Source of the DNA: Paenibacillus tianmuensis
GTDB lineage: Bacteria > Bacillota > Bacilli > Paenibacillales > NBRC-103111
Assembly (NCBI RefSeq): GCF_900100345.1
Contig: NZ_FMTT01000005.1
Coordinates: forward strand, 126,184 to 190,183
Direction of reading: 5' to 3'
Length of the DNA stretch: 64,000 bases
Positions within the stretch are counted from its first letter, which is position 1, and every line of letters begins with the position of its first letter. The notes beneath the pieces are model-generated. The model had not been told where the DNA came from and did no database searches. It worked only from the letters and a program-made list of their open reading frames with translations. The position numbers were made by a program, and so were the translations under genes. Positions 34,726 through 43,767 of this stretch are shown here, in pieces.

Positions 34726-34941
34726 ATGTTGTATCCTTCAATCGACAGACTTTTGGACAAGGTAGACAGCAAGTATTCGCTCGTAGTAGCGGCCTCTAAA
34801 CGGGCGCGCATGCTGCGCGACGGTTCCAAAACCGAAATGAAACAGAAGAAATCTCACAAATACGTAGGGCTGGCGCTGGAAGAAATCTACGAAGACCATA
34901 TTTCCTACGAGAAATTGCAAAACAAAGAATCCTCAAAGTAA
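34726..34941 (+). CDS. rpoZ: RNA polymerase omega subunit
   Basis: A 71-residue accessory subunit that helps assemble the beta-prime subunit. MLYPSIDRLLDKVDSKYSLV and the VAASKRARML helix are the family core, followed by a KYVGLALEEIYEDHI stretch. GAGGTG precedes the ATG. It is the last gene before a terminator, but coaBC follows in the same direction with its own ribosome site. Confidence 0.95.
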   Translation: MLYPSIDRLLDKVDSKYSLVVAASKRARMLRDGSKTEMKQKKSHKYVGLALEEIYEDHISYEKLQNKESSK

Positions 34942-34943
34942 AC

Positions 34944-34971
34944 AACAACCCTCGCGGTTGTTATTTTTTTC
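34944..34971 (+). terminator. Terminator after rpoZ
   Basis: AACAACC/GGTTGTT hairpin followed by ATTTTTTT. Confidence 0.82.
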
Positions 34972-35016
34972 GCAAGGATACGATTTATTGCCCGTAAGGG
35001 AAAGGAGCGAAGCCCC

Positions 35017-36222
35017 ATGTTGAACGGAAAAACAGTCTTGCTCGGGGTCAGCGGCGGCATTGCCGCTTACAAAGCGGCGGCGGTGTGCAGCAAGCTGGCG
35101 CAGGCGGGAGCCGACGTGCGGGTGATCATGACGGAATCGGCGACCCAATTTGTGGCGCCGCTAACGTTCCAAACGTTGTCGAGACACGACGTCATCTTCG
35201 ATACGTTCGACGAAAAGGACGCTTCCGTCGTATCGCATATCAATCTGGCCGACAGGGCGGACGTCGTCGTGATCGCCCCGGCCACCGCCAACGTTATCGG
35301 CAAAATCGCGCTGGGCCTTGCCGACGATATGCTCAGCACGACGCTATTGGCCACCACGGCGCCGATTCTCGTAGCTCCCGCCATGAATGTACATATGTAC
35401 GCGCATCCTGCGGTGCAGGTGAATATGCAGAAGCTTGCGGAACGCGGCGTCCGGTTCATTGAGCCGGGTACGGGTCAGCTGGCTTGCGGCTACGTGGGCA
35501 AAGGCCGCTTGGCGGAGCCGGAAGAGATCGTGGCTGCGATCGAACGTTTTTTCCAAGAGAAGCGGCTGCTTGAAGGCAAGCATGTTCTGATTACGGCTGG
35601 CGCGACAATGGAACGGATCGATCCCGTCCGGTACTTGACCAACGATTCTTCGGGCAAAATGGGGTATGCGATCGCTGAGGAAGCGCAGCGGATGGGGGCG
35701 AACGTGACGCTCGTCACGGGCAAAGTTTCAATTGCTGCGCCCGCCGGCGTGACTGTGGTTAAAGTCGAATCCGCACTGGAGATGATGGAAGCGGTCCTTT
35801 CCCGGCTGCCCAAGCAGGATGTAATTATCAAGGCGGCGGCTGTGGCCGATTACCGGCCCGTCGAGCAGGCGGAGCACAAAATCAAGAAAAACGAAGACGA
35901 AATGATGATGCGGCTGGTAAAAAATCCGGATATCGCGCAAGCGGTCGGCGAACGGAAGAAGCCGTCGCAGCTTCTCATCGGTTTTGCGGCCGAAACGCAG
36001 CATTTGGAGACGTTTGCACAGGAAAAGCTGAAGAAGAAGCACTGCGATCTGCTGGTAGCCAACGACGTGACGATGGAAGGGGCAGGCTTCGGCACGGATA
36101 CGAACGTCGTACGGATTTATGATTCCGCGGGGCTGGTTGAAGCGCTGCCTCTGATGTCGAAAGGACAAGTGGCGGCCAGATTGCTCACGCTAGTTGCGGA
36201 TCGTCTCGGAAAGGGGAGATGA
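35017..36222 (+). CDS. coaBC: Bifunctional phosphopantothenoylcysteine decarboxylase/synthetase
   Basis: Two sequential steps of coenzyme A synthesis in one 401-residue flavoprotein. The N-terminal CoaC decarboxylase (about 1-175) has GVSGGIAAYKA, IAPATANVIGKIA and the APAMNVHMY motif. The C-terminal CoaB synthetase (from about 188) begins HVLITAGATMERIDPVRYLTN and carries SSGKMG. The ATG at 35017 follows AAGGAGCG. priA starts seven bases downstream. Confidence 0.95.
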   Translation: MLNGKTVLLGVSGGIAAYKAAAVCSKLAQAGADVRVIMTESATQFVAPLTFQTLSRHDVIFDTFDEKDASVVSHINLADRADVVVIAPATANVIGKIALGLADDMLSTTLLATTAPILVAPAMNVHMYAHPAVQVNMQKLAERGVRFIEPGTGQLACGYVGKGRLAEPEEIVAAIERFFQEKRLLEGKHVLITAGATMERIDPVRYLTNDSSGKMGYAIAEEAQRMGANVTLVTGKVSIAAPAGVTVVKVESALEMMEAVLSRLPKQDVIIKAAAVADYRPVEQAEHKIKKNEDEMMMRLVKNPDIAQAVGERKKPSQLLIGFAAETQHLETFAQEKLKKKHCDLLVANDVTMEGAGFGTDTNVVRIYDSAGLVEALPLMSKGQVAARLLTLVADRLGKGR

Positions 36223-36229
36223 CCGACGA

Positions 36230-38734
36230 ATGTACGCCAAAGTCATTGTGGATGTCCCGGCCCGACCTACGAACCGGGCATTTGATTATATTGTGCCGGA
36301 AACGATGCGGGACTACATCACCGTGGGGAGCCGCGTAGGCGTTCCCTTCGGTCCGCGCACCGTACAAGGGTTTGTCGTGGAGCTTCACGACGGAACGGAC
36401 CTCGACCCGGAGAAGCTGAAGCCGATCCACCAAACGTTGGACGTCACTCCTCCGCTAACCCCCGAGCTGGTGAAGCTGGGCCGCTGGATCAGCCGCACGT
36501 ACCTTTGCCACGAAATGATTGCGCTGCAAGCGATGATCCCCGGCGCGCTGAAGGCCAAATACGAACGGCATGTGAAGGCGGCCGACGACCAAGAGACCAA
36601 AGAAAAGCAGCCGGAGCTGCTGCCTCTGCTCCTCCCCGAGCAGGAAGAAATCCTCGCTTATGTCCGCAAGCACGAATCGGTCGAGCTGGAATCGCTGCTG
36701 CAAACCTTCCCGGAACAAGGCGCACTGATCAAGCAGCTGATGGAAGACGGCCGGCTGACGGAAATTCAAATGGTCAAAGACCGGATGTCCACGAAAAAAG
36801 CGCTTTATGTGTTTCCGCCGAACGATCCCGACCAACTGGAAGCGTGGCAAGCCGAGCTGCCGGCCCGTGCGGCCAAGCAAAAGCAGGTGCTCGCTTTTCT
36901 GCAGGAGTATCCCGAGCCGATCAAGCTGACGGAGCTGCTGACGAAGCTGCAAATCACCGCCGCGGCGGTCAAGGGGCTCGCCGAACGAGGCTGGCTTCGG
37001 CTGGAGGAGACCGAAGTGCAGCGCGATCCTTATGCGTCGCGCACCTTCAAGCCGACCACGCCGCTTCCGCTGACGCCCGAGCAGCAAGCGGTGTTCGAAC
37101 GGATCAGAGAGGCGGTGCAAGGACGGACGCCGCGCGTCTTTTTGCTGCACGGAGTGACCGGCAGCGGCAAGACGGAGGTGTATCTCCAGTCGATCCAATC
37201 CTGCTTGGATCAAGGCCGCGAAGCGATCGTGCTCGTCCCGGAAATTTCGCTTACGCCTCAGATGGTCGAGCGGTTCAAAGGAAGGTTCGGCAACCGGGTC
37301 GCCGTGCTGCACAGCCGTCTCTCTAACGGCGAACGCTATGACGAATGGCGCAAAATCGTGCGCCGGGAAATCAGCGTCGTGATCGGCGCGCGCTCGGCGA
37401 TTTTCGCGCCTTTTACGAATATCGGACTCATGATTATCGACGAAGAACACGAATCGACCTATAAGCAAGAAGAAAGTCCGAAATATCATACCCGCGACGT
37501 GGCGATCGCCCGGGCGGGCGAACACGGGGCCTCGGTCGTGCTGGGCTCCGCTACCCCATCGCTGGAAAGCATGTACCGGACCTCCGTTGAAGCCGCCGCA
37601 TCGGCAACCCCGGATCGGCCGGCATTCGAATTGCTTTCCATGCCTTCGCGCGTCGAGGGAAGGCCGCTGCCGCCGGTGAACATCATCGATATGCGTGAGG
37701 AACTGAAAAGCGGCAACCGGTCGATGTTCAGCCGCGCCTTGTATAAAGCGATCGAAGATCGGTTACACAAGAAGGAACAGGTCGTCCTGCTGCTGAACCG
37801 GCGCGGGTACGCCACGTTCGTCATGTGCCGCACCTGCGGCTATGTTGCGGATTGTCCGCATTGCGATATCTCGCTGACCTACCATCAAAGCTCCAAGGCG
37901 ATCCGCTGTCATTACTGCGGCTACGCGGAGCGTGAATTGGCCGTCTGCCCGGACTGCGGCAGCGAGCATATCCGCCATTTCGGCACGGGAACGCAGCGGG
38001 TCGAGGAGGAGCTCGGCAAGCTGTTTCCCGGCATTCGCGTCATTCGCATGGATGTGGACACGACGACGGAGAAGGGCTCGCACGAAAAATGGCTCGGGAT
38101 GTTCCGGAATCGTCAGGCTGATGTGCTGCTCGGCACGCAGATGGTCGCCAAGGGGCTTGATTTCCCCTATGTGACGCTCGTCGGCGCGCTCGCTGCCGAT
38201 TCCGTTCTGAACCTGCCCGATTTTCGCGCGGCCGAACGGTCATTCCAACTGCTGACGCAGGTGGCGGGACGCGCCGGACGGCACGAACTGCCCGGCGAGG
38301 TGTTCGTGCAAACGTACACGCCGGAGCATTACAGCATTATGAGCGCGAGCAAGCATGATTATATGGGCTTTATGCGCAAGGAGATGCTGATACGCAAGCT
38401 GCATAATTACCCGCCGTTTCACCGGCTCGTCTTGATGACGCTGTCGCACGAGCAGGTGCAGCTGCTGCTGCGCGCGGGCGAAATGCTGGCTTCCCGTCTG
38501 AAGGAGCTGGCGCAGACGATGCAAGCGGACGGAACCGAGCTGGAGGTGTTGGGGCCCGTCGCTTCGCCGATTTCAAGGATTAAAGATAGATATCGGTTTC
38601 AATGCATGATAAAATATCGGGGGGAGACGGACATTTCCGCCTTGGTCCAGAAAGCGGCCGCCGTGCTTGACGATACCGTCAAGCAGCACAAGCTGACGGT
38701 GGCGATCGACGTCGATCCCCAAGTGTTAATGTAA
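36230..38734 (+). CDS. priA: Primosomal replication restart helicase PriA
   Basis: Loads the replication machinery at stalled forks; 834 residues. The start MYAKVIVDVPARPTNRAFDY matches the PriA 3'-end DNA-binding domain. Walker A GVTGSGKT is near residue 308 and the DEEH box near 403. A zinc-binding insert of eight cysteines (CRTCGYVADCPHC, CHYCG, CPDCG) follows near 530-580, then helicase motif GRAGR. The ATG at 36230 is about a dozen bases after AAGGGGAG, a slightly long gap. Confidence 0.96.
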   Translation: MYAKVIVDVPARPTNRAFDYIVPETMRDYITVGSRVGVPFGPRTVQGFVVELHDGTDLDPEKLKPIHQTLDVTPPLTPELVKLGRWISRTYLCHEMIALQAMIPGALKAKYERHVKAADDQETKEKQPELLPLLLPEQEEILAYVRKHESVELESLLQTFPEQGALIKQLMEDGRLTEIQMVKDRMSTKKALYVFPPNDPDQLEAWQAELPARAAKQKQVLAFLQEYPEPIKLTELLTKLQITAAAVKGLAERGWLRLEETEVQRDPYASRTFKPTTPLPLTPEQQAVFERIREAVQGRTPRVFLLHGVTGSGKTEVYLQSIQSCLDQGREAIVLVPEISLTPQMVERFKGRFGNRVAVLHSRLSNGERYDEWRKIVRREISVVIGARSAIFAPFTNIGLMIIDEEHESTYKQEESPKYHTRDVAIARAGEHGASVVLGSATPSLESMYRTSVEAAASATPDRPAFELLSMPSRVEGRPLPPVNIIDMREELKSGNRSMFSRALYKAIEDRLHKKEQVVLLLNRRGYATFVMCRTCGYVADCPHCDISLTYHQSSKAIRCHYCGYAERELAVCPDCGSEHIRHFGTGTQRVEEELGKLFPGIRVIRMDVDTTTEKGSHEKWLGMFRNRQADVLLGTQMVAKGLDFPYVTLVGALAADSVLNLPDFRAAERSFQLLTQVAGRAGRHELPGEVFVQTYTPEHYSIMSASKHDYMGFMRKEMLIRKLHNYPPFHRLVLMTLSHEQVQLLLRAGEMLASRLKELAQTMQADGTELEVLGPVASPISRIKDRYRFQCMIKYRGETDISALVQKAAAVLDDTVKQHKLTVAIDVDPQVLM

Positions 38735-38837
38735 CGAAGCTGTCAACCGGTCCATGCGGCCGGAATATACATAATGTGTCAGGCGGCTGCAGAAGAGCCG
38801 ATTCATTCTCTTGAAATGAAAAGGAAGGTGCTTTTAC

Positions 38838-39320
38838 ATGGCAATCAAAATCATCGTGAAGGACCCGGACCCGGTGCTGCGCGAAAAATGCAAGCCCGTT
38901 CCTAAAATTACGCCGAACATTCATAAGCTGCTGAATGACATGGCGGATACGATGTATGATGCGGAGGGCGTAGGATTGGCCGCGCCGCAGATCGGCATTC
39001 TTAAGCGGGTCATCGTCATGGACGTCGGCGACGAGCACGGCTTGATCGAGCTGATCAATCCAGAGATCATCGAGCGGGAAGGGGAGCAGTTCGGACCGGA
39101 GGGCTGCTTAAGCATTCCCGGATTTACGGGCGATGTAAAGCGGGCTGCCCGTGCGAAGGTGAAAGGTCTGAACCGCAACGGCGAGGAGATCGTCATCGAA
39201 GGGACCGAACTGCTGGCCCGCTGCATTCAGCATGAGGTGGATCATTTAAACGGGGTGCTGTATACGGACTTGGCGGAAAAAATGTATCGCAGCGAGCAAC
39301 AGGATCGTGATGACGCATGA
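38838..39320 (+). CDS. def: Peptide deformylase
   Basis: Removes the formyl group from the initiator methionine; 160 residues. The three signature motifs are present: [16 protein letters not shown] (metal-binding Cys) and QHEVDHLNG (two His ligands and the catalytic Glu). AAGGAAGG precedes the ATG. It overlaps fmt by four bases (ATGA), so the deformylase and the enzyme that adds the formyl group are co-translated. Confidence 0.97.
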   Translation: MAIKIIVKDPDPVLREKCKPVPKITPNIHKLLNDMADTMYDAEGVGLAAPQIGILKRVIVMDVGDEHGLIELINPEIIEREGEQFGPEGCLSIPGFTGDVKRAARAKVKGLNRNGEEIVIEGTELLARCIQHEVDHLNGVLYTDLAEKMYRSEQQDRDDA

Positions 39321-40264
39321 GAGTGATTTTTATGGGCACGCCGGATTTCGCCGTGCCGTCTCTGCAGACGCTGCTGGACGATAAGAAGCTGGAAGTCGTC
39401 GCTGTCGTCACACAGCCGGATCGTCCGGTCGGGCGCAAACGCGTACTGACGCCGACCCCCGTCAAGGTCGAGGCGGAGAAGCACGGCCTGTCCGTGCTTC
39501 AGCCGGAACGGCTGCGCCGCCCGGAGTCCGTCGAGGCGATCCGCGCTCTGCAGCCGGATCTGATTGTGACGGCGGCCTTCGGACAGATTTTGCCGAAATC
39601 GGTACTCGAACTGCCGAAGCTGGGCTGTATTAATATTCACGCGTCGCTGCTTCCCAAATACCGCGGTGGGGCGCCGATCCATTACGCCGTGATGAACGGC
39701 GACGCCGTTACCGGCGTCACGATCATGTACATGGCGGAAGGTTTGGATACCGGTGACATGATCAGCAAGATCGAGGTGCCGATCGAGGACAGCGATACGA
39801 CCGGCACGATGTTCGATGAGCTGGGCTTGGCCGGAGCGAAGCTGCTGGAGGAGACGCTGCCGGATTTGCTGGCGGGCTGCGTGCAGCCGGTGCCGCAGAA
39901 CGATGCGGAGGCGGTATATTCGCCGAACATCACCCGCGAGCTGGAGCGGATCGATTGGATAAAGCCGGCGATGCAGCTGTGGAATCTGGTGCGGGGGCTG
40001 CATCCCCGGCCGGGAGCTTATACGCTGTGGAACGGCGAAGTATTGAAAATATGGACGTGCGCCAAGCCCGCCGAGTCGGATCGGGCACCTGACGGCGTAC
40101 AGCCGGGCACCGTGCTGGAAGCGGGAGAACGGGGAATCGCCGTGGCTGCCGGACAAGGCGTGCTGCGGATCACGGAGCTGCAGCCGGCTGGCAAGAAGGC
40201 CATGGACGCCGCCGCGTTCGCGCGAAGCGGACAGCTGGCGCCGGGCACTGTGCTTGGGACATAG
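39317..40264 (+). CDS. fmt: Methionyl-tRNA formyltransferase
   Basis: Formylates initiator Met-tRNA using 10-formyl-THF; 315 residues. The N-terminal catalytic domain starts [20 protein letters not shown] and contains the folate-binding [18 protein letters not shown] loop. The C-terminal OB-fold domain (about 205-315) binds the tRNA ([17 protein letters not shown]). The start overlaps the def stop. Confidence 0.97.
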   Translation: MRVIFMGTPDFAVPSLQTLLDDKKLEVVAVVTQPDRPVGRKRVLTPTPVKVEAEKHGLSVLQPERLRRPESVEAIRALQPDLIVTAAFGQILPKSVLELPKLGCINIHASLLPKYRGGAPIHYAVMNGDAVTGVTIMYMAEGLDTGDMISKIEVPIEDSDTTGTMFDELGLAGAKLLEETLPDLLAGCVQPVPQNDAEAVYSPNITRELERIDWIKPAMQLWNLVRGLHPRPGAYTLWNGEVLKIWTCAKPAESDRAPDGVQPGTVLEAGERGIAVAAGQGVLRITELQPAGKKAMDAAAFARSGQLAPGTVLGT

Positions 40265-40318
40265 TCGGGCGCTTGAGCTATGAGATGCTGTGAGCTATAG
40301 AAGAAAAGCGGAGGAATT

Positions 40319-41803
40319 ATGAGCGAAACGAATCAACCGTCCTCCGGACGGACCAAGCAGGCGGGAGCGGCAGGAGGCAAACGTACCAGCGGCGCGGCTT
40401 CGGGTGGAGCTCGTGGGAGCCGTCAGGGGAATGTTCCCCGGGCAAGCAAAGGCCCGACTCAAGGCTCGGCCAGGGAAGCGGCCCTTGACGTACTGGTGCG
40501 GATCGAGCAGGACCTTTCGTACAGCAATTTGCTGCTCAACCAGACGCTGCAAAAGTACAAGCTGGACAAGCCGGACGCGGGGCTCACGACCGAAATCGTA
40601 TACGGAACGGTGCAGCGGCTCGGCACGATCGACTTTTTTCTGGAGCGGTTCGTCAGCAAAGGGCTGGCGAAGCTGCAGCCGTGGGTTCGCAACCTGCTGC
40701 GGCTGAGCTTTTACCAGCTGCACTATTTGGACCGGATTCCGGACCATGCGGTCGTCAACGAAGCAGTCAATATCGCGAAGCGGCGGGGCCATCAAGGCAT
40801 CTCCGGCATGGTTAACGGCGTGCTGCGCAGCGTGCTCCGCAGCAAAAGCGAGCTCGTCCTGCCCGCCGGGCTACCGGCCGAGCGGCGCATCGCGCTTGCG
40901 CAGTCGCACCCGGAGTGGCTGGTGCGGCGCTGGGTTCGCGAGTTCGGCGAGCAGACGGCCGAACGGCTCTGCGAGGCCAACAACACGCCGCCGCGCGTGA
41001 GCCTTCGCGCGAATGCGCTGAAGCTCGGCCCGGGCGAGCTGGCCGAGCGGCTGCGGCAAGGAGGGCTCGAAGCGGAGCCCTCCGCCGTTGCGCCCGCCGG
41101 CGTGATCGTGCGCGGCGGCGGCAACATGGCCCTCGCGCCGGACTATGCGGCGGGCCTGTATTCGGTTCAGGACGAGAGCTCCATGCTCGTCGCGGAATGG
41201 GTGGACCCGCAGCCGGGCGAGCGGGTGCTGGACTGCTGCGCCGCGCCCGGCGGCAAGACGACGCACCTTGCGGAGAAGATGGGCGACCGCGGCGAAATCG
41301 TCGCTTGCGACGTGCACGAGCATAAGCGGAAGCTCATCGAGGAGCAGGCGGAGCGCCTCGCGCTGCGTTCGATTCGGACGCTGACGGCCGATGTGCGCCG
41401 GTTGGCGGAGCATTTTGCCCCGGAAAGCTTCGACCGCATCCTGCTCGACGCCCCCTGCTCGGGGCTTGGCGTCATCCGGCGGAAGCCGGATATGAAGTGG
41501 AGCAAGAGCGAAGCGGACCTGACGGAGATCTGCGATATTCAGCGGGAGCTGCTGGAAGCGGTACAACCGCTGTTGAAGCCGGGCGGCGTGCTGGTATACA
41601 GCACGTGCACGGTGGAGAAAGCCGAGAACGAAGACATGATCCGCGAATTTTTGGAGCGTCATCTTTCGTTTGCGCCGGATCTGCCCGAAGTGTCGGGGAC
41701 GCTCAAGGACCGGTTGGACGAGGAGCTCGCTGCGGTGCGGATCATGCCGTACGATTACGGCTCGGACGGATTTTTTATCGCCCGGCTGCGCAAGCGAGCA
41801 TAG
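40319..41803 (+). CDS. rsmB: 16S rRNA m5C967 methyltransferase RsmB
   Basis: Methylates C967 of 16S rRNA; 494 residues. From about residue 52 (SAREAALDVLVRIEQ) the NusB-like N-terminal domain begins, then the SAM-binding CCAAPGGKTTH, DAPCSGLG and the catalytic Cys in YSTCTVEKAENE. The first 50 residues are a Gly/Ser/Ala/Gln/Arg-rich, probably disordered tail, absent from most RsmB proteins. The ATG at 40319 has GCGGAGGAATT directly upstream, so the extension is likely translated. Follows def-fmt as in Bacillus. Confidence 0.94.
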   Translation: MSETNQPSSGRTKQAGAAGGKRTSGAASGGARGSRQGNVPRASKGPTQGSAREAALDVLVRIEQDLSYSNLLLNQTLQKYKLDKPDAGLTTEIVYGTVQRLGTIDFFLERFVSKGLAKLQPWVRNLLRLSFYQLHYLDRIPDHAVVNEAVNIAKRRGHQGISGMVNGVLRSVLRSKSELVLPAGLPAERRIALAQSHPEWLVRRWVREFGEQTAERLCEANNTPPRVSLRANALKLGPGELAERLRQGGLEAEPSAVAPAGVIVRGGGNMALAPDYAAGLYSVQDESSMLVAEWVDPQPGERVLDCCAAPGGKTTHLAEKMGDRGEIVACDVHEHKRKLIEEQAERLALRSIRTLTADVRRLAEHFAPESFDRILLDAPCSGLGVIRRKPDMKWSKSEADLTEICDIQRELLEAVQPLLKPGGVLVYSTCTVEKAENEDMIREFLERHLSFAPDLPEVSGTLKDRLDEELAAVRIMPYDYGSDGFFIARLRKRA

Positions 41804-41895
41804 AACCGCAAAATGTGGTAAAATAAAACGTGGCTTTTCGGCGGAATGTCCCCCGTAAGGGCTTCACTATAGACTAAACAGGTTGTGATGCATAC

Positions 41896-42981
41896 ATGAA
41901 TGAAATAGAAAGCAGATGGCAGCCGAAAAACGAAAAGCCGTATGTCTACGACTTTACTCTGGAGGATTGGCAGCAATGGGTCAAGGACAACGGTGAGGCG
42001 GGCTTTCGAGCCGGCCAAATTTTCGATTGGCTGTATGTGAAAAGAGTTTCAAGCATCGACGAGATGACGAATCTGCCGAAAACGCTCCGGGACCGGCTTA
42101 AGGAGCAGTTTGACTTCGTCACGCTCACGGAAGTGGCGCATTACCGTTCGAAGGACGGGACCGTCAAGTTTTTGTTCGAGCTTAGCGATGAGAATGCCAT
42201 CGAAACGGTGATCATGAAGCACAGCTACGGCAACAGCATCTGTGTAACGACGCAGGTCGGCTGCCGGGTCGGCTGTACGTTCTGTGCCTCGACGCTTGGC
42301 GGATTGAAGCGGAATTTGACGTCCGGCGAGATCATTGCCCAGGTGGTCAAGGCGCAGCAGCTTTTGGACGAAACGCAGGAGCGGGTCAGCAGCATCGTCA
42401 TCATGGGAATCGGCGAGCCGTTCGAGAATTACGACGCGGTGATGAAGTTTCTCAAGGTGATGATTCATCCGAAGGGGCTGAATATCGGCCAGCGGCACAT
42501 TACGGTGTCGACGAGCGGCATCGTTCCGAACATTTACCGGTTTGCCGACGAAGATACGCAGATCAATCTGGCGATTTCGATTCATGCGCCGAACGATACG
42601 CTGCGTTCCAAGCTGATGCCGGTCAACCGCCGGTACCCGTTTGCCGAGCTGATCGAAGCCTGTCAATATTACGTCGCAAAAACCGGACGGCGTATTACGT
42701 TCGAATACGCACTGATGGGCGGCGTGAACGATCAGGCCGAGCACGCGGAGGAGCTGGCAAAAGTATTAAAAGCATTTCCGATGGCGCACGTGAACTTGAT
42801 TCCGGTCAATTTCGTTTCCGAGCGCGACTTTGTGCGTACGCCCCGGAATGATATCTTCACGTTCCAACGCATTCTGGAACGAAACAAAATCAACGCCACC
42901 ATACGCCGGGAGCAGGGCAGTGATATCGCGGCCGCCTGCGGGCAGCTGCGGGCGAAGCATATGGAGTCGGGTGCGAGGTGA
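41896..42981 (+). CDS. rlmN: Dual-specificity 23S rRNA/tRNA adenine C2-methyltransferase RlmN
   Basis: Radical SAM enzyme that makes m2A2503 in 23S rRNA and m2A37 in some tRNAs; 361 residues. Fe-S cluster motif CRVGCTFC is at 123-130. The conserved GEPFENYD and [16 protein letters not shown] follow. A second conserved Cys lies near the C-terminus (AACGQL). The ATG at 41896 lacks a strong ribosome site; a TGGTAAAAT extended -10 at 41816-41824 may give it a promoter. It precedes the phosphatase gene. Confidence 0.95.
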   Translation: MNEIESRWQPKNEKPYVYDFTLEDWQQWVKDNGEAGFRAGQIFDWLYVKRVSSIDEMTNLPKTLRDRLKEQFDFVTLTEVAHYRSKDGTVKFLFELSDENAIETVIMKHSYGNSICVTTQVGCRVGCTFCASTLGGLKRNLTSGEIIAQVVKAQQLLDETQERVSSIVIMGIGEPFENYDAVMKFLKVMIHPKGLNIGQRHITVSTSGIVPNIYRFADEDTQINLAISIHAPNDTLRSKLMPVNRRYPFAELIEACQYYVAKTGRRITFEYALMGGVNDQAEHAEELAKVLKAFPMAHVNLIPVNFVSERDFVRTPRNDIFTFQRILERNKINATIRREQGSDIAAACGQLRAKHMESGAR

Positions 42982-42989
42982 AGCAAGCG

Positions 42990-43760
42990 ATGCTGAGATT
43001 GGCTTATCAATCCGATATCGGCCGGGTGCGTGCGGTCAACGAGGACCGCGCAGCCGTTCAAGAGGGCTTGAACGGCTGGACCCTCGCCATTGTCGCAGAC
43101 GGCATGGGAGGCCATCAGGCCGGAGATATCGCAAGTCAGATGGCGGTGGAGCTTATCCCGCTGCAGGTGAAGTCCTTGGACCCGAACCGGTCGTCCGAGG
43201 AGAGGCAGCATAAGTTGAAGGAAGCGGTCGAAGCCGCCAACGATAACATTTTCGAATTTGCGTCCGGACGCGAAAATTACCACGGGATGGGGACGACCGT
43301 CGTTGCCGTGCTGGCGAACGACGATCGGGCCGTTATCGCGCATATCGGCGACAGCCGCGTATACCGGATTCACGACGGGCAGATCGAGCAGCTAACGGAG
43401 GATCATTCGCTTGTCAACGAGCTAGTCAAAAGCGGCCAGATCACCCGCGAGGAAGCGAGCCACCATCCGCGGCGCAACGTCTTGACGCGGGCGCTCGGAA
43501 CCGAGCCGACGATCGAGGTGGACGTGCAGGAAATCGGTTGGGGCACCGGAGACTTGCTGCTGCTGTGCAGCGACGGACTAAGCAGCCTGGTTGAACCGGG
43601 CCAAATGCTCCAAACCGTGAAGGAGACGGACGGCTTGGAGCACAAGGTAGACCGCTTGGTCCAGGCTGCGCTGGATGCCGGGGGCGACGACAACGTAACG
43701 GTGCTGCTGATCGAGAACGGGCCGGGTTCGGCGGTACATGACGACGGGGAAGCGGGGTGA
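42990..43760 (+). CDS. prpC: PP2C-type serine/threonine phosphatase PrpC
   Basis: Metal-dependent phosphatase that reverses PrkC phosphorylation; 256 residues. Motifs: NEDRAA (Asp ligand), ADGMGGHQAG, TTVVAVLAND, IGDSRVYRI, DHSLVNELV, CSDGLSSLV and GGDDNVTVLLI, all in the order of the PP2C fold. ATG 42990 is nine bases after GAGGTG; an earlier GTG overlapping the rlmN stop is a less likely start. Followed by prkC after seven bases. Confidence 0.94.
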   Translation: MLRLAYQSDIGRVRAVNEDRAAVQEGLNGWTLAIVADGMGGHQAGDIASQMAVELIPLQVKSLDPNRSSEERQHKLKEAVEAANDNIFEFASGRENYHGMGTTVVAVLANDDRAVIAHIGDSRVYRIHDGQIEQLTEDHSLVNELVKSGQITREEASHHPRRNVLTRALGTEPTIEVDVQEIGWGTGDLLLLCSDGLSSLVEPGQMLQTVKETDGLEHKVDRLVQAALDAGGDDNVTVLLIENGPGSAVHDDGEAG

Positions 43761-43767
43761 GGAAGGA

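Noticed and set aside
36455..37525. Minus-strand open frame of 356 codons inside priA
   Set aside because: Antisense shadow produced by the GC-rich codon bias; no start signal.
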